Shown: positions 1-8,864, numbered from the stretch's first letter. The stretch is 64,000 bases of DNA from Deltaproteobacteria bacterium (GCA_020632995.1 JACKEN010000003.1:1-64000), one strand, 5' to 3'. Made by a program: numbers and translations. The notes: generated from the letters alone by a model not told the origin.

Positions 1-17
1 GGCGAGCACAAGGCGCC

Positions 18-794
18 TCACAGCATCGCCTCGGCGATCGCGGCGAAGGAGCGCAGGCGGTCCTCGGGCTCGTAGACGTCCGAGACGACGATCAGCTCGT
101 CTGCGCCCGTCTGCTCTGCGAGCTGAGTGAGGCCGTCTCGTACACGCTCGGGCGTCCCGTAGTACGACTGCGCGAGCATGCGATGCGCGGCCACCTTCTC
201 GTGCGGGGACCAGTAGGTGTCGATGTCGTCGATCGGGGGCAGGCTGAGCCCGGGGTTGCCCCGCAGCAGGCGCGCGAAGCTCATCTGCTGGGTCGTGGCC
301 CACCGCTTCGCCTCCGCATCTGTCGGGGCCGCGATCGCGTTGACCCCCACGATCAGGTAGGGCGCGGCGAGGGCGGCCGATGCGCGGAAGCGGCTTCGGT
401 AGATCTCGACCGCGGACTGCAACATGTCTGGCGCGAAGTGCGACGCGAACGCGTAGGGTAGACCGAGCTCCGCCGCGAGCGCGGCCCCGAAGTGGGAGGA
501 GCCGAGGATGTACAGCGGCACCTCGGTGCCCGCCGCGGGAACGGCCACGACCGGTTGCCCGGGGGCCTTCGGTCGAAAGTAGCCTTGCAGCTCCTGGACG
601 TCCTCGGGGAAACGATCGCTGGCCCGCATCGACCGGCGCAGGGCGGACAGCGTCGCTTCGTCCGTGCCCGGCGCCCGCCCGAGCCCGAGGTCGATGCGGC
701 CCGGGAACAGCCGCGCCAGCGTGCCGTAGTGCTCCGCGATCACGTATGGTGAGTGGTTCGGGAGCATCACCCCGACGAACAGGCCCAGGGCCTG
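18..794 (-). pseudogene. 5'-truncated luciferase-like flavin monooxygenase
   Basis: About 250 residues match the middle and C-terminal parts of bacterial luciferase-like (LLM, MsnO8-type) FMN-dependent oxidoreductases. The segment VMLPNHSP..IAEHYGTL..FPGRIDLGLGRAPGTD is a hallmark of that group. Family members are usually about 330 residues. Here the first 75-80 residues, which form the first strands of the barrel, are absent: reading upstream from VGVMLPNHSP, an in-frame TAG at 795-797 follows within nine codons. The only nearby start is GTG at 770. The same TAG is the stop codon of the cytochrome gene upstream. The gene therefore looks cut off by a deletion or rearrangement whose breakpoint lies between the two, and is probably non-functional. 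A mis-assembly join would look the same. Confidence 0.75.
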
Positions 795-2363
795 CTAGGG
801 CCCGATGCCTGGGAACCCCCGCGGCGCGCCGTTGGGCGGGGTGAGGTGGCAGGTCCGGCAGTCGTAGACGTCCGCGCTCACCCGCTCGGAGCGGCTGTGA
901 ATGAGGTGGATCCGGTAGTCGATGGCGTGGTCCGGCTCGAAGGCCATGGAGGGGTGGCAGGAGTAGCAGGTTCGGCGGTCCGAGAGGCCGTGCAGGAGGC
1001 TGCCCAGGGCGCTGGCGCCGTTGTGGCACCCCTCGCAGCGCCCGGTCCGTGGCGTGAAGGGGGTCGGCGCGCGCTGCCCCACCTGGATCTCGGCCACCCC
1101 GGTGGCGTTCAGCGCCTCGCCGCCCCAGTCCCGGCGACCCTTGGAGGCGATGACGTAGGTCCCGGCCTCGGCGTCGGCCGGGATCTCGAAGTCCACGGTA
1201 TCCGAGACGGGGGCGTACCAGAGCTCGGGCAGGGCCTGGTTCTGGATGGGCGGGTTGAGCTGGAAGAGGCCGGTGAAGCCGTCCTCCTGGCGGCTCGCGG
1301 TGACGGTCTGCGGGGTGAAGAACAGATCGTTGAAGCCCACCTGGTGCCGGGAGACCCGGAGGCGGTGGGTGGGCCCGCCGAAGGTGACGATGCTCAGGCC
1401 CTCCCTGTGCTTCAACGCGTAGTAGGCGGTCAGGAGCTGGCGGAGCCCGTCGTAGTAGCGCAGGCCGCTGTCGATGGCGTGATCCAGGAACTCCCCGTAG
1501 GTCGGCAGGCTACCCTGCGGATGAAGGCGTTGACCGGCCCCGTCCCGGAACGTGCTGCGGATCGAGATGGTCTCCCCCGGCTGATAGAAGCGGCCGTTCT
1601 GGGGCGGGTTCACCACCTCCACCTCGGCTCGGAAGCCGTAGCGGTAGGGGGTGCTGCTCAGGGGCGCCCGTTGGAGGTCGACGGAGCGGGGGTTCAGGGG
1701 GTCCTCGCTCCACACCATGGCAATCCGCGTTGCAGTCGAAGGAATCCGCGTCGCCCGACGCTCCGGGTGCCGCGCGTCCCGGAGCTGCACGAGGCCTTGG
1801 GCCTGGAAGCTGGTGGCGTTGCTGCAGTCCCCGATGGCGCGGCAGCCCGGGGTCACCTGGCGCGCGACGAAGCGGCGGACCACCCCGTCGTCCGCCGGTC
1901 CGGCGCGGTCGTCGCGGCCGGCCAGGGTCGAGATCGGCGGCCCCACCACGCGGCCGGACGCGTCCAAGGGCAGCATCACGAAGACGCTGGGCCGCTCCAT
2001 CCACGCCGCGCCCCGGTAGAACCGGCTGCGGGTGAAGCCGCCGGTGAACTCGGGCCGCCAGTCCTCGTCCACGAGCTGCACCCCGGACCAATCCACCCCC
2101 GCCAGGTCCCCGGACTGGGCCAGGGGCAGGATGCCCTCATCGGTGGCGGTGACCACGCTGGCGGTGATATCCAGCTCCTGCACGAAGCGTGGCGCCTCGC
2201 CGTAGAGGGTCACGGTGCGCGGCGCCCCATCTTCGGTCCGGACCGCGCCGTCCTCCCACCACAGGCTCAGGCCCACCGGCTCGGGGCCGCCGGCCTCCGC
2301 GCGCGAGGCGCCGAGTACGACGCCGATGATCAAGGCTCCGTGAGCCCACCCAGAGAGGGTCAT
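795..2363 (-). CDS. Exported triheme c-type cytochrome
   Basis: This 522-residue protein has a signal-peptide-like N-terminus (TLSGWAHGALIIGVVLGASRAEA). Its last roughly 90 residues carry three CXXCH haem-binding motifs, CEGCH, CYSCH and CRTCH. The long N-terminal part has beta-rich Ig-like character and no haem motif, as in OmcA/MtrC-type outer-surface multihaem cytochromes, although those usually carry ten haems. The likely role is periplasmic or surface electron transfer; the partner is unknown. The ATG at 2363 is preferred over an upstream TTG (2399) because it places the signal peptide at the terminus. The gene lies downstream of the LuxR-type regulator on the same strand, so co-transcription is possible. 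Confidence 0.7.
   Translation of the reverse strand: MTLSGWAHGALIIGVVLGASRAEAGGPEPVGLSLWWEDGAVRTEDGAPRTVTLYGEAPRFVQELDITASVVTATDEGILPLAQSGDLAGVDWSGVQLVDEDWRPEFTGGFTRSRFYRGAAWMERPSVFVMLPLDASGRVVGPPISTLAGRDDRAGPADDGVVRRFVARQVTPGCRAIGDCSNATSFQAQGLVQLRDARHPERRATRIPSTATRIAMVWSEDPLNPRSVDLQRAPLSSTPYRYGFRAEVEVVNPPQNGRFYQPGETISIRSTFRDGAGQRLHPQGSLPTYGEFLDHAIDSGLRYYDGLRQLLTAYYALKHREGLSIVTFGGPTHRLRVSRHQVGFNDLFFTPQTVTASRQEDGFTGLFQLNPPIQNQALPELWYAPVSDTVDFEIPADAEAGTYVIASKGRRDWGGEALNATGVAEIQVGQRAPTPFTPRTGRCEGCHNGASALGSLLHGLSDRRTCYSCHPSMAFEPDHAIDYRIHLIHSRSERVSADVYDCRTCHLTPPNGAPRGFPGIGP
1505..1518. repeat. Example of iterated palindrome GCARG-N4-CYTGC
   Basis: A 14-base palindromic site with GCAGG and CCTGC arms and a 4-base spacer, inside the cytochrome gene. 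The same perfect form starts at 10160, 11035, 13223, 17135, 45426, 55497, 57444, 58149 and 58236. The form with GCAAG and CTTGC arms starts at 2573, 21459 and 22661. Mixed arms start at 5174, 6914, 10514, 16982, 18206, 22403, 35554, 37587, 40964, 50875, 52525, 54972, 58777 and 62292. Found by eye, so the list may be incomplete. Confidence 0.7.
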
Positions 2364-2414
2364 GCGCGGAGATTTGCGCGCCCCCGACTCGTCCAGCAAC
2401 TTGCGGTCCCGAGA

Positions 2415-3476
2415 TTACGCGCTTCCGCGTAGGCGTGCTTTGACCACTGCCTCCAGGCGAGAGCGCACCCCCAGCTTCTTGTAGATCCGCGTCAGGTGGG
2501 TGCGCACAGTCTCCGGGGAGATGAAGAGGCTCCGCCCGATCTCGGCGTTGCTCTGGCCGGCCACCAGCGCCTGCAAGACCGCTTGCTCGGATCGGGTCAG
2601 CCCAAGAGACGACCACCCCGGAGGCGTGCCCACCGCCACCAGTGAGACCACGACCAGGGGCCGCCCCCGCCAGCCGTCCTCCCGCAGGGCGAGCGACGCC
2701 CGCCAGCGCTCCCCAGGCGCGCCCTCGACGACCTGCTCCAGCGCCAAGGGCTCATCGTCCCGGCGCGACAACAGCCGCCGCGCCGCCTGACGCACCGGGT
2801 GGTGCCGCGCCCTCAGCCGCGCCACCACCGCCGCGGCATCGGGCGAGGTCGAGGCGTGCAACACTTGTGCGTCCGCGTCGAGCACTACCTTGGCCTGCCC
2901 CGGCGGCTCCTGCAAGGCGGCCTCCAGTGCCGCCACCCGAGACTCCAACAGATCGAGGCGCGCCGCCCGCGCCAGCGCCCCCTCCAGCTGCGCAGACAAG
3001 CCGCTCATCCGGCGCAGCTCCTCATCCGAGTACTCACCCCGTCGCACGTCGCGGTTGATCATCAAGCCCAAGACGTTGAGCTCAGACTGCGCGCTCCGAC
3101 GGGGGTCGTCGAAGCGCAGCGCCAGGTGATGATCCAGGCCCCATGGGCGCCACAGCTCGTTGTAGACGCGGGTCTTCTTCAACGCCTTGAGCCCGTAGAG
3201 CGCGGTGGTCGGCACCACCGCGCCACCGACCTTCTCCTTCACCCGGTGGAGCGGGCAGTCGTGGGCGTACTCACGGAAGTAGTCCGTCACGAGGTCTGGG
3301 GTGTCTGCGGGAAGGTACGCCCGAACCCCCTGCCCATCCGGCAGCCCGCGGTACGCGAAGACCAGCGACGCGTGGGTCGCGGTGGCCAGCGCGGGCAAGA
3401 GCGCCTCGCCCACCTTGTCGAGACTCTCCAGCGTGGCCGCCGCCCGGACGATGCGATTCCGCGTGGCGAGGTGCAT
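2415..3476 (-). CDS. LuxR-family transcriptional regulator
   Basis: This 353-residue protein ends in a LuxR/GerE helix-turn-helix (LTRSEQAVLQALVAGQSNAEIGR..LFISPETVRTHLTRIYKKLGV). The N-terminal 200 or so residues have GAF/autoinducer-domain-like composition but no receiver-type phosphorylation site that I can see. A coiled stretch (LDLLESRVAALEAAL) links the two. It probably binds DNA as a dimer in response to an unidentified ligand. ATG 3476 (MHLATRN) is chosen over the upstream start at 3533, whose extra residues look like untranslated leader. Its position directly upstream of the cytochrome gene makes that gene a possible target. Confidence 0.8.
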   Translation of the reverse strand: MHLATRNRIVRAAATLESLDKVGEALLPALATATHASLVFAYRGLPDGQGVRAYLPADTPDLVTDYFREYAHDCPLHRVKEKVGGAVVPTTALYGLKALKKTRVYNELWRPWGLDHHLALRFDDPRRSAQSELNVLGLMINRDVRRGEYSDEELRRMSGLSAQLEGALARAARLDLLESRVAALEAALQEPPGQAKVVLDADAQVLHASTSPDAAAVVARLRARHHPVRQAARRLLSRRDDEPLALEQVVEGAPGERWRASLALREDGWRGRPLVVVSLVAVGTPPGWSSLGLTRSEQAVLQALVAGQSNAEIGRSLFISPETVRTHLTRIYKKLGVRSRLEAVVKARLRGSA

Positions 3477-3610
3477 GCCCGCGCATTCTTGCCCACCGAC
3501 CGGCGCCGATGTCCACCCGCGCCCCGAGAACAATGGAAGGCCGGCGGAGTCCGGACGAAGGACCGGCCTCGACGAAGCGAGACCGTCCGCGGGCGGCCGT
3601 GCTAGGCTAG

Positions 3611-4015
3611 GTCGACGGCCGCGAGTACCTCTCGGGCATCGTCCGGCGCCTGAACGACGGCATCCAACTCCACGCCGACACCTGCCGCCGCTCCGACGCG
3701 CGCTGGCTGATCCACGCCGCGCGCGCCCAGCTCTCGCTCAACGTGTTCCTCACGAGCTTCGAGGGCGGCGCGTGCATCGTCCACGAACGCGCCCACGAGG
3801 ACCAGGACGACCAGACCGTGCCGCGCGGCAGCTACATCTACGATCGGGCCCTCGTCGACGGCGCCCGCAGCGCTCGCATCCAACCCGACAAGGGCGACCT
3901 CCTCCTGATCAACAGCCGCTGCTACCACGAGGTCGAACGCGCGCGCTCGGACCGCGTCACCTATGCCGCCTTCGTGGGCCTCCTCCCCGACGGGCGCTTC
4001 GTGGTCTGGGCGTGA
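3611..4015 (+). pseudogene. Truncated 2OG-Fe(II) oxygenase
   Basis: The frame is open for about 134 codons and encodes the C-terminal core of a 2-oxoglutarate/Fe(II) dioxygenase. It shows an HxD iron pair (LHADTC), the distal histidine (LLINSRCYHEV) and a following arginine (SDRVTYAAF) that would bind 2-oxoglutarate. An in-frame TAG at 3608-3610 closes the frame just upstream of the fold, and the only internal start, GTG 3743, would remove the HxD pair. Complete members are around 200-250 residues, so the N-terminal part is missing. The fragment is convergent with the methyltransferase operon downstream. Confidence 0.6.
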
Positions 4016-4089
4016 GGCCGACGACAGCGAGCCTGCCTACAGTCTGTAGTTGGGGAGAGGCTCTGCAACCAGGCTCGACCGCACCCGGA

Positions 4090-4977
4090 TCACGCCGCAG
4101 GCTCGAACAAGTGCACGCAGATGTCCTTGGGCAGCCTCTCGAGCACCGGCAACGACATGCGGACCCCCAACCAGACCGCGGCCGAGTAGAGCAGCCCAGC
4201 GCTGTGGTCGGCGCGGATCCTGCGCCACAGGCCCTCCGCGGCGACCGGCAAGCGCTCCGCGGCCCAGACCTGGCGCAGGCCGACCTGCGCGCCGATGCGG
4301 TCGAGGCTCCCCGGGGTGAAGTAGTGCGCATGCGGCGACGGGAACTGGCTCTGCCAGAGGCGCTGCATCGGCCCGTCGGCGCCCATGTGCGCGAGCCCGG
4401 ACGCGAACTTGAAGAACGCGCCGTTGGCGTTCGGTACGGTCACCGCGAGCAGGCCGCCGTCCGTCAGGAGTCGAGGGACGCGCGCGAGCGTGCCGCGAAC
4501 GTCGCCGATGTGCTCGAGCACGTCGTTGAAGGTGATGAGGTCGAAGCGCCCGACCTCCTCGGGAAGGTCCTGGAAGAGCGCCTCGATGACCTCGTGGCCC
4601 TCGCGGCGCGCGCGCTCGGCATGGCGGGGGTCGGGCTCGACGCCCACCGCCTCGAACCCGCGGGCGCGGCAGGCGTTCAGGAACTCCCCGGTCGCGCACC
4701 CGACGTCGAGCACCCGCAGCGGCGCGTGCCGCGCGGCCACCGCGTCGAGCAAGGCGTCGTGCTCACGCCGCCGCTGCGTACGCAAGGTGTCCTTCAATCC
4801 CTCGTCGTCGAGCGGTGAGGGCCGGGACAGGTCGAGCTCGAGGTCGCTTCGCCGATGACCGCAGCCTGGACACAGCACGTGGTTGGGCCGCCGCTCGATC
4901 ATGAGGCCTCCGCAGGCTGGGCATGGTCGCGCCGCCTCCGGCTCGCGGGTGTCGTGGGCGTGCAAGGTGGTCGTCAT
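4090..4977 (-). CDS. Zinc-ribbon class I SAM-dependent methyltransferase
   Basis: This 295-residue protein begins with a zinc ribbon (CPACGG and CPGCGH; Cys19, Cys22, Cys36, Cys39). A Methyltransf_23-type Rossmann domain follows, with motif I (VLDVGCATGEF, around residues 87-97), an acidic residue after strand 2 (VGVEPD) and motif IV (LITFNDVLEHI). The zinc ribbon plus this fold is common in methyltransferases found in sugar and lipopolysaccharide clusters. Its ATG (4977) overlaps the stop of the upstream membrane glycosyltransferase (ATGA), so the two are translationally coupled. It probably methylates a glycan or lipid-linked sugar; the substrate cannot be read from sequence. Confidence 0.8.
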   Translation of the reverse strand: MTTTLHAHDTREPEAARPCPACGGLMIERRPNHVLCPGCGHRRSDLELDLSRPSPLDDEGLKDTLRTQRRREHDALLDAVAARHAPLRVLDVGCATGEFLNACRARGFEAVGVEPDPRHAERARREGHEVIEALFQDLPEEVGRFDLITFNDVLEHIGDVRGTLARVPRLLTDGGLLAVTVPNANGAFFKFASGLAHMGADGPMQRLWQSQFPSPHAHYFTPGSLDRIGAQVGLRQVWAAERLPVAAEGLWRRIRADHSAGLLYSAAVWLGVRMSLPVLERLPKDICVHLFEPAA

Positions 4978-6566
4978 GGCTGGGCTCCGTTCGGCTCTCG
5001 GACGACGTAGACGGGGACGTGAGACGCGTCCTCGGGCCTGGCCCAACCGAGCGGCTCGAAGGCCGCGTCGCTGAACCCCGCGTCCCCCCACAGCGGCTGC
5101 GCGCGGACGTCGGCCGCGCGTGACTCGCCGAGGTGGCGGACCCCGCGTGGGTGGATCATGTAGAGTCCGGGCGGCAAGGGACCCTGCTTCGGGATGCGCT
5201 TGATCTTGGAGCGCAGGCCCGGGCGGACGAACTCATTGGCGCACAGCACGGTCCGGTAGTCTCCGTAGAGGATTACGTCTTGCTCCCGCATGAGCTCGGC
5301 CACCATGCTCACGCCCTGGCAGTACCGCGCGAAATACAGGTTGCCTGCGCGGGGGGCGACGATCGAGGCCGACCAGTGCAGGTGCAGCGCTGCGACGAGC
5401 GCAGGCCCGATCAGGGTGTGGGAGCCGAGCCTCTTCGGCGCGCGCACGACGAGCCCCGCGATGCAGAGCGCCGCGAACGGGATCAAGGGGAGGAGGTAGC
5501 GGTCCTGAAACGGCAGCGGGACGAGCTTTGTGAAGCTGGAGCTACCGAAGACGATGTACAGCAGGAAGAAGCTCCCGATCGAGCCGACGAGGCGCAGCGG
5601 GCCCCTCTGAAAGACCGCAATCAGCATTGCGGGAAGCCCCACCGCGAGCACCGCGCTGGTCCAGGTGAACCGGCCGAGCGCGCCCACGAAGACCTGCGCG
5701 CCCTGCCAGAGGTGAGCGGGCAAGGAGGCGGACGACGAGACGAGGTCGTTGTAGCGCACCCGCGTGGCTGTGAACTTGTAGAGGAAGTCCCCGGACAGGT
5801 GCCAGTAGATGGCTCCGTCGATGACGAACATCACCGCCGCGCCGAGCCCCACCATGCCCGCGAGCAGGACGCCGTCGGACAAGATCTCCTGCGTCGGTCG
5901 GCGCTCGCCCGTAGCTCGGAACAGCGCGACCACGAGGCCCGCGGGCGGCAGCGCGAGCAGCGCAGGCTCCTTGGCCTGGTAGGCGAGCCCGAAGAGCAAC
6001 CCCGCGGCGAAGCCCATCAGCGCACGCGCGTGCCGCGTGGGGCCCCGCCACGCGGCGTGCAGTAGCACGACCCCGAGCACGAGCAGCGCCGCGAGCAAGG
6101 TGTCGGGCAGGATCATGCCGGAGTAGGCGACCGCGATGGGCTGGGTCGACGCGATGGCCGCCGCCCAGACCGCGGCCGCGCGGCCGATATGCTTGGCCGC
6201 GAAGTAGACCATCAGCCCGTCCGCGAGCACCGACCAGAACACGCTCAAGGCCGCGGCCCAGCCGGGGTGACCGCCGCGGAGACGCGCGGCGGCCGCGGTC
6301 ACGACGAAGAGCAGTCGCCCTGCTGCGTGGTCGATGCCCGACAGGGCGCCGGTGCGCAGGATCTCGGTGCCCGCGTCGAGGTAGCGCACATCGTCGCTGC
6401 CCACCGGCCCAGTGAACCATAGCAGCCGGAGGAGCAGCCCAACGCCCACGAGCAGCCATGCCGCGCCGGGCACGAGCGGCGGCGACACCTTGCTCGCGCC
6501 GTCGGGGATCCCGAGGAGTCGCCACACGCTCCGCCCGAGGAGTAGCCCAGCCCAAGTGCGCAGCAT
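4974..6566 (-). CDS. Polytopic membrane glycosyltransferase (ArnT/PMT-like, GT-C fold)
   Basis: This 530-residue protein has about ten hydrophobic segments and a GT-C-type acidic motif in the first periplasmic loop (GSDDVRYLDAG, residues 56-66). This matches the dolichyl/undecaprenyl-phosphate-sugar-dependent mannosyltransferase family (PF13231/PMT_2 type). It would move a sugar from a polyprenyl-phosphate donor to a lipid, glycan or protein on the periplasmic side. Upstream in the same operon are a GT2 enzyme and a DUF2304 protein, the usual machinery for making and flipping such donors. Downstream and overlapping is the methyltransferase. The soluble C-terminal tail of about 120 residues has no recognised domain. 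Confidence 0.75.
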   Translation of the reverse strand: MLRTWAGLLLGRSVWRLLGIPDGASKVSPPLVPGAAWLLVGVGLLLRLLWFTGPVGSDDVRYLDAGTEILRTGALSGIDHAAGRLLFVVTAAAARLRGGHPGWAAALSVFWSVLADGLMVYFAAKHIGRAAAVWAAAIASTQPIAVAYSGMILPDTLLAALLVLGVVLLHAAWRGPTRHARALMGFAAGLLFGLAYQAKEPALLALPPAGLVVALFRATGERRPTQEILSDGVLLAGMVGLGAAVMFVIDGAIYWHLSGDFLYKFTATRVRYNDLVSSSASLPAHLWQGAQVFVGALGRFTWTSAVLAVGLPAMLIAVFQRGPLRLVGSIGSFFLLYIVFGSSSFTKLVPLPFQDRYLLPLIPFAALCIAGLVVRAPKRLGSHTLIGPALVAALHLHWSASIVAPRAGNLYFARYCQGVSMVAELMREQDVILYGDYRTVLCANEFVRPGLRSKIKRIPKQGPLPPGLYMIHPRGVRHLGESRAADVRAQPLWGDAGFSDAAFEPLGWARPEDASHVPVYVVREPNGAQP

Positions 6567-6770
6567 CGCCCCAGTTCAGGTCGGAGAGACCGAGCGCGGC
6601 TGGAGCGGGCCGTACCAACGCGATGCACGCGAGACATTCCGCTGCAGCCCGACGGGCAGCTGAGCACCGGCCGGGCGCGATGCTCGACGAGCGCGCTTCT
6701 GCGAGCGGGAGCAGGCGATAGACTCGTCGCGATGGGGCTGCAGCTGGCCACCCCGTGTAGGTCGGCCCGC

Positions 6771-7244
6771 TCAGTCCTCCCGCGCGGATTCGGCGTCGAG
6801 CCGCCGCGGGGCTGCATGTCTCCTCGGGGCCGCAAACCGACTTGCCCTCTGCCGTCGGGCGGGGCGAGCGGAGGAGCCGTGGCCGGGGGTGAGGACGGTG
6901 GTCTTCTCCGGAGGCAGGTTTGCTTGCATCAAGGCGATCTCCTGAGTGAGCCGCCGGGTCACCGCGCGCAGACCGCTGACCTCTTCGCTCAGGTGCAGGA
7001 GGTAGACCACCCCGAACAGGCCGCCGAAGAGCAGCAGGACGCTCGGGCCGAAGTCGATGCCGAGCAGGTCCGCGATACGATCGATGGAGCCACGCCATAG
7101 CGCGATGCCGAGGGCGGCGACGCCCACCGTGCCCCAGGACAGGGCGTAGACGACCCGCAGGCGGCCCGCCTGGATGCGCCTCGTGATGTGGGCCGCGAGC
7201 AGCAGGCCGCAGAGAACGACGAAGGCATAGGCACGATCGGTCAT
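6771..7244 (-). CDS. DUF2304 membrane protein
   Basis: This 157-residue protein has three predicted membrane segments (residues about 5-20, 33-52 and 67-85). A short amphipathic helix (LHLSEEVSGLRAVTRRLTQEIALM) and a basic, low-complexity tail follow. This is the DUF2304 architecture, nearly always found directly downstream of a DPM1/GtrB-type GT2, as here (10-base gap). The pair is thought to make or translocate polyprenyl-phosphate-linked sugars. The tail after residue 110 is Arg/Ala-rich and longer than in typical members, which are about 110-120 residues. Confidence 0.8.
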   Translation of the reverse strand: MTDRAYAFVVLCGLLLAAHITRRIQAGRLRVVYALSWGTVGVAALGIALWRGSIDRIADLLGIDFGPSVLLLFGGLFGVVYLLHLSEEVSGLRAVTRRLTQEIALMQANLPPEKTTVLTPGHGSSARPARRQRASRFAAPRRHAAPRRLDAESARED

Positions 7245-7254
7245 GGTCGTCTCC

Positions 7255-8007
7255 TCACCTCAGCCGGAACAAGGCCGAGCCGATCATGACCTTGGCCATG
7301 TAGGACACTGGCGTGAGCCCGGAGATGGACGAGCTGCCGCCTTGGCGGGGCTTCATCGGGGTCGGGACCTCCTGCATCGAGAGCCCCCGCTCTCGCAGCA
7401 GGATGGGGATGAGCGGTTCGGGGTAGTCGTCGGGGTAGCCATCGACGAGGGCCTCGGCTGCCTTGCGTGAGAAGGCGCGGAAGCCGGAGGTCACGTCCGT
7501 CACGGTCTGGCCGGTCAGCATCCAGACCCAGCCGCTGAGCAGGTGGATGCCTGCACGGCGGGCCAACGAGGACTGGAAGGTGCCTTGCTCGGGCACCAGG
7601 AAGCGGGAGCCAGCGACGACGTCGACATCGCCGTGCGCAATGGGCTCCACGAGCCGGCGGATCTGATCCGCGCGGTGCTGCCCGTCGCCGTCGAACTGCA
7701 AGGCCACCTCGAGCTCGGGGTGCCGGAGGAAGTACCGGAGCCCGGTGGCGACCGCGCCCCCGATGCCGAGGTTCGCGGGCAGGCGCACGACTCGTACACC
7801 GGGCACCTCCGCGGCACGGGCGGCGGTGTCGTCCAGGGAGCCGTCATCGATCACCACGATGCGGATGCCGGCCACGTGCTTCTGGAGGTCGGCGAGGGTG
7901 TCTTTGATTGAGGCGCCCTCGTTGTAGCAGGGCACGATCGCGAGCCAGCGCGCCGGATCACTCTTCGCGGAGGATGCCCGCTCGCTTTGATCGCCTCGCC
8001 CCAGCAC
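7255..8007 (-). CDS. GT2 glycosyltransferase (dolichol-phosphate-mannose synthase-like)
   Basis: This 250-residue GT-A-fold enzyme has AIVPCYNEGASI at the nucleotide-binding strand, VIDDGSLDDT, and the metal-binding DxD in LQFDGDGQH. VTSGFRAFSRKA lies in the acceptor region. It lacks the C-terminal membrane helices of GtrB, so it is the short DPM1-like form that partners DUF2304. It probably transfers a sugar from a nucleotide-sugar to polyprenyl phosphate on the inner face of the membrane. It starts with GTG (8007) and is the first gene of the four-gene glycan operon running down to 4090. The Ser/Arg-rich first 20 residues may be a start-site over-extension. Confidence 0.85.
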   Translation of the reverse strand: MLGRGDQSERASSAKSDPARWLAIVPCYNEGASIKDTLADLQKHVAGIRIVVIDDGSLDDTAARAAEVPGVRVVRLPANLGIGGAVATGLRYFLRHPELEVALQFDGDGQHRADQIRRLVEPIAHGDVDVVAGSRFLVPEQGTFQSSLARRAGIHLLSGWVWMLTGQTVTDVTSGFRAFSRKAAEALVDGYPDDYPEPLIPILLRERGLSMQEVPTPMKPRQGGSSSISGLTPVSYMAKVMIGSALFRLR

Positions 8008-8152
8008 GTCCTCAGTAGCGGTCGGAGGGCCTCGGCCGGGCTTTAGCCGGTGGACGCCTCTGAGTCAGGCTACCTGACGACAAACGCCTACATCTGAGGC
8101 CCCGTAGGGGCTCCCTGGGTCATGGTGCAGGCGATCGCCGGCCCGAGAAGTT

Positions 8153-8184
8153 CGAGCGGGTGCAACCCGAGTTGCACCCGCTCG
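8153..8184 (-). terminator. Strong hairpin, candidate terminator of the Spy-like gene
   Basis: A perfect 14-base inverted repeat (arms 8153-8166 and 8171-8184, 4-base loop) starts 20 bases past the stop of the minus-strand Spy-like gene. No clear U-run follows, so intrinsic termination is plausible but unproven. It may instead stabilise the 3' end. The inner part is also a GCAAC-N4-GTTGC palindrome. Confidence 0.5.
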
Positions 8185-8203
8185 TCGTCACCGCGGGTCG
8201 ACC

Positions 8204-8719
8204 TCAGATGGTGAGGACGCCCGAGCGCAGCATGTAGGACAGCTTGCTCCGCTGCTCCGGCCGGAGCATCGCGAAGGTCCGCTCCAGGGCGTCGTAGACC
8301 GCGGCGCGCAGGCGCTCCGCGCTCTTCACCCGCAGCGCGAGGCCCTCGTTGGCCTTGTCGGCGCCGAAGGCGTCACCCTCGAGCGAGGCGGCGAGCGCCC
8401 CGAGGCTGCGGCGCTCGTCCACCGCGGCCTGGGCCCGCTCCGTCTTCAGGTCGTCGAGGATGTGGGCGAGGATCTGGATCTGGGTCTCGTCCAGCTCCAG
8501 CTTGTGGGCCATGAAGCGCAGCGGCCGGCGCACGCCGAAGAGCACGCCGCCCCCGTGGCGGTCGCCGTGCGAGGCCTCGTAGCCCTCGTCTTCGCCGTGA
8601 TGCTCGTGGTGACCGTGTCCGTGGTGACCGTGGTGGCCCCAGGGGCCACAACCTTCGCGCGCCTCACGCCAGGCCTGGCGGCGCGCATGCTTCCAATACC
8701 CGAAGAATCCGGGGTGCAT
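8204..8719 (-). CDS. His-rich Spy/CpxP-family protein
   Basis: This 171-residue protein has a histidine-rich segment (residues 28-56, runs of HHGHHGHGHHEHH type) likely to bind metal ions. A helical Spy/CpxP (LTXXQ-like) region follows, with LELDETQIQILAHILDDLKTERAQ and a second repeat, FAMLRPEQRSKL. Spy relatives are periplasmic chaperones or metal-stress sensors, but no signal peptide is visible (the N-terminus is MHPGFFGYWKHARRQ). It may therefore act in the cytoplasm or be exported another way. ATG 8719 has a good upstream AGGAG. The gene is divergent from the aldo/keto reductase, with about 145 bases between them for promoters. Confidence 0.65.
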   Translation of the reverse strand: MHPGFFGYWKHARRQAWREAREGCGPWGHHGHHGHGHHEHHGEDEGYEASHGDRHGGGVLFGVRRPLRFMAHKLELDETQIQILAHILDDLKTERAQAAVDERRSLGALAASLEGDAFGADKANEGLALRVKSAERLRAAVYDALERTFAMLRPEQRSKLSYMLRSGVLTI

Positions 8720-8864
8720 ATGCTCTCTCCTCTGCCGGGGGAACCAAGTCGCGCCCGGCGGGTTCGTCATCACGCGGGCAACATGCCTCGCGTGCCTCCA
8801 GGATTCGGCACGGGCCTCGGCGGGTCAAGGTGCGCAAGCGGTTGAGAAGTGTAAAGTTGGGGGC

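Noticed and set aside
753..2432. Long plus-strand open frames opposite the cytochrome and most other genes
   Set aside because: They are antisense shadows typical of very GC-rich DNA: low-complexity Arg/Gly/Pro composition, no family motifs, and a well-supported gene on the other strand.
6567..6770. Extra gene or element between the DUF2304 and membrane glycosyltransferase genes
   Set aside because: The roughly 200-base gap has no open frame with a recognisable motif, ribosome-binding site or hairpin that I can support.
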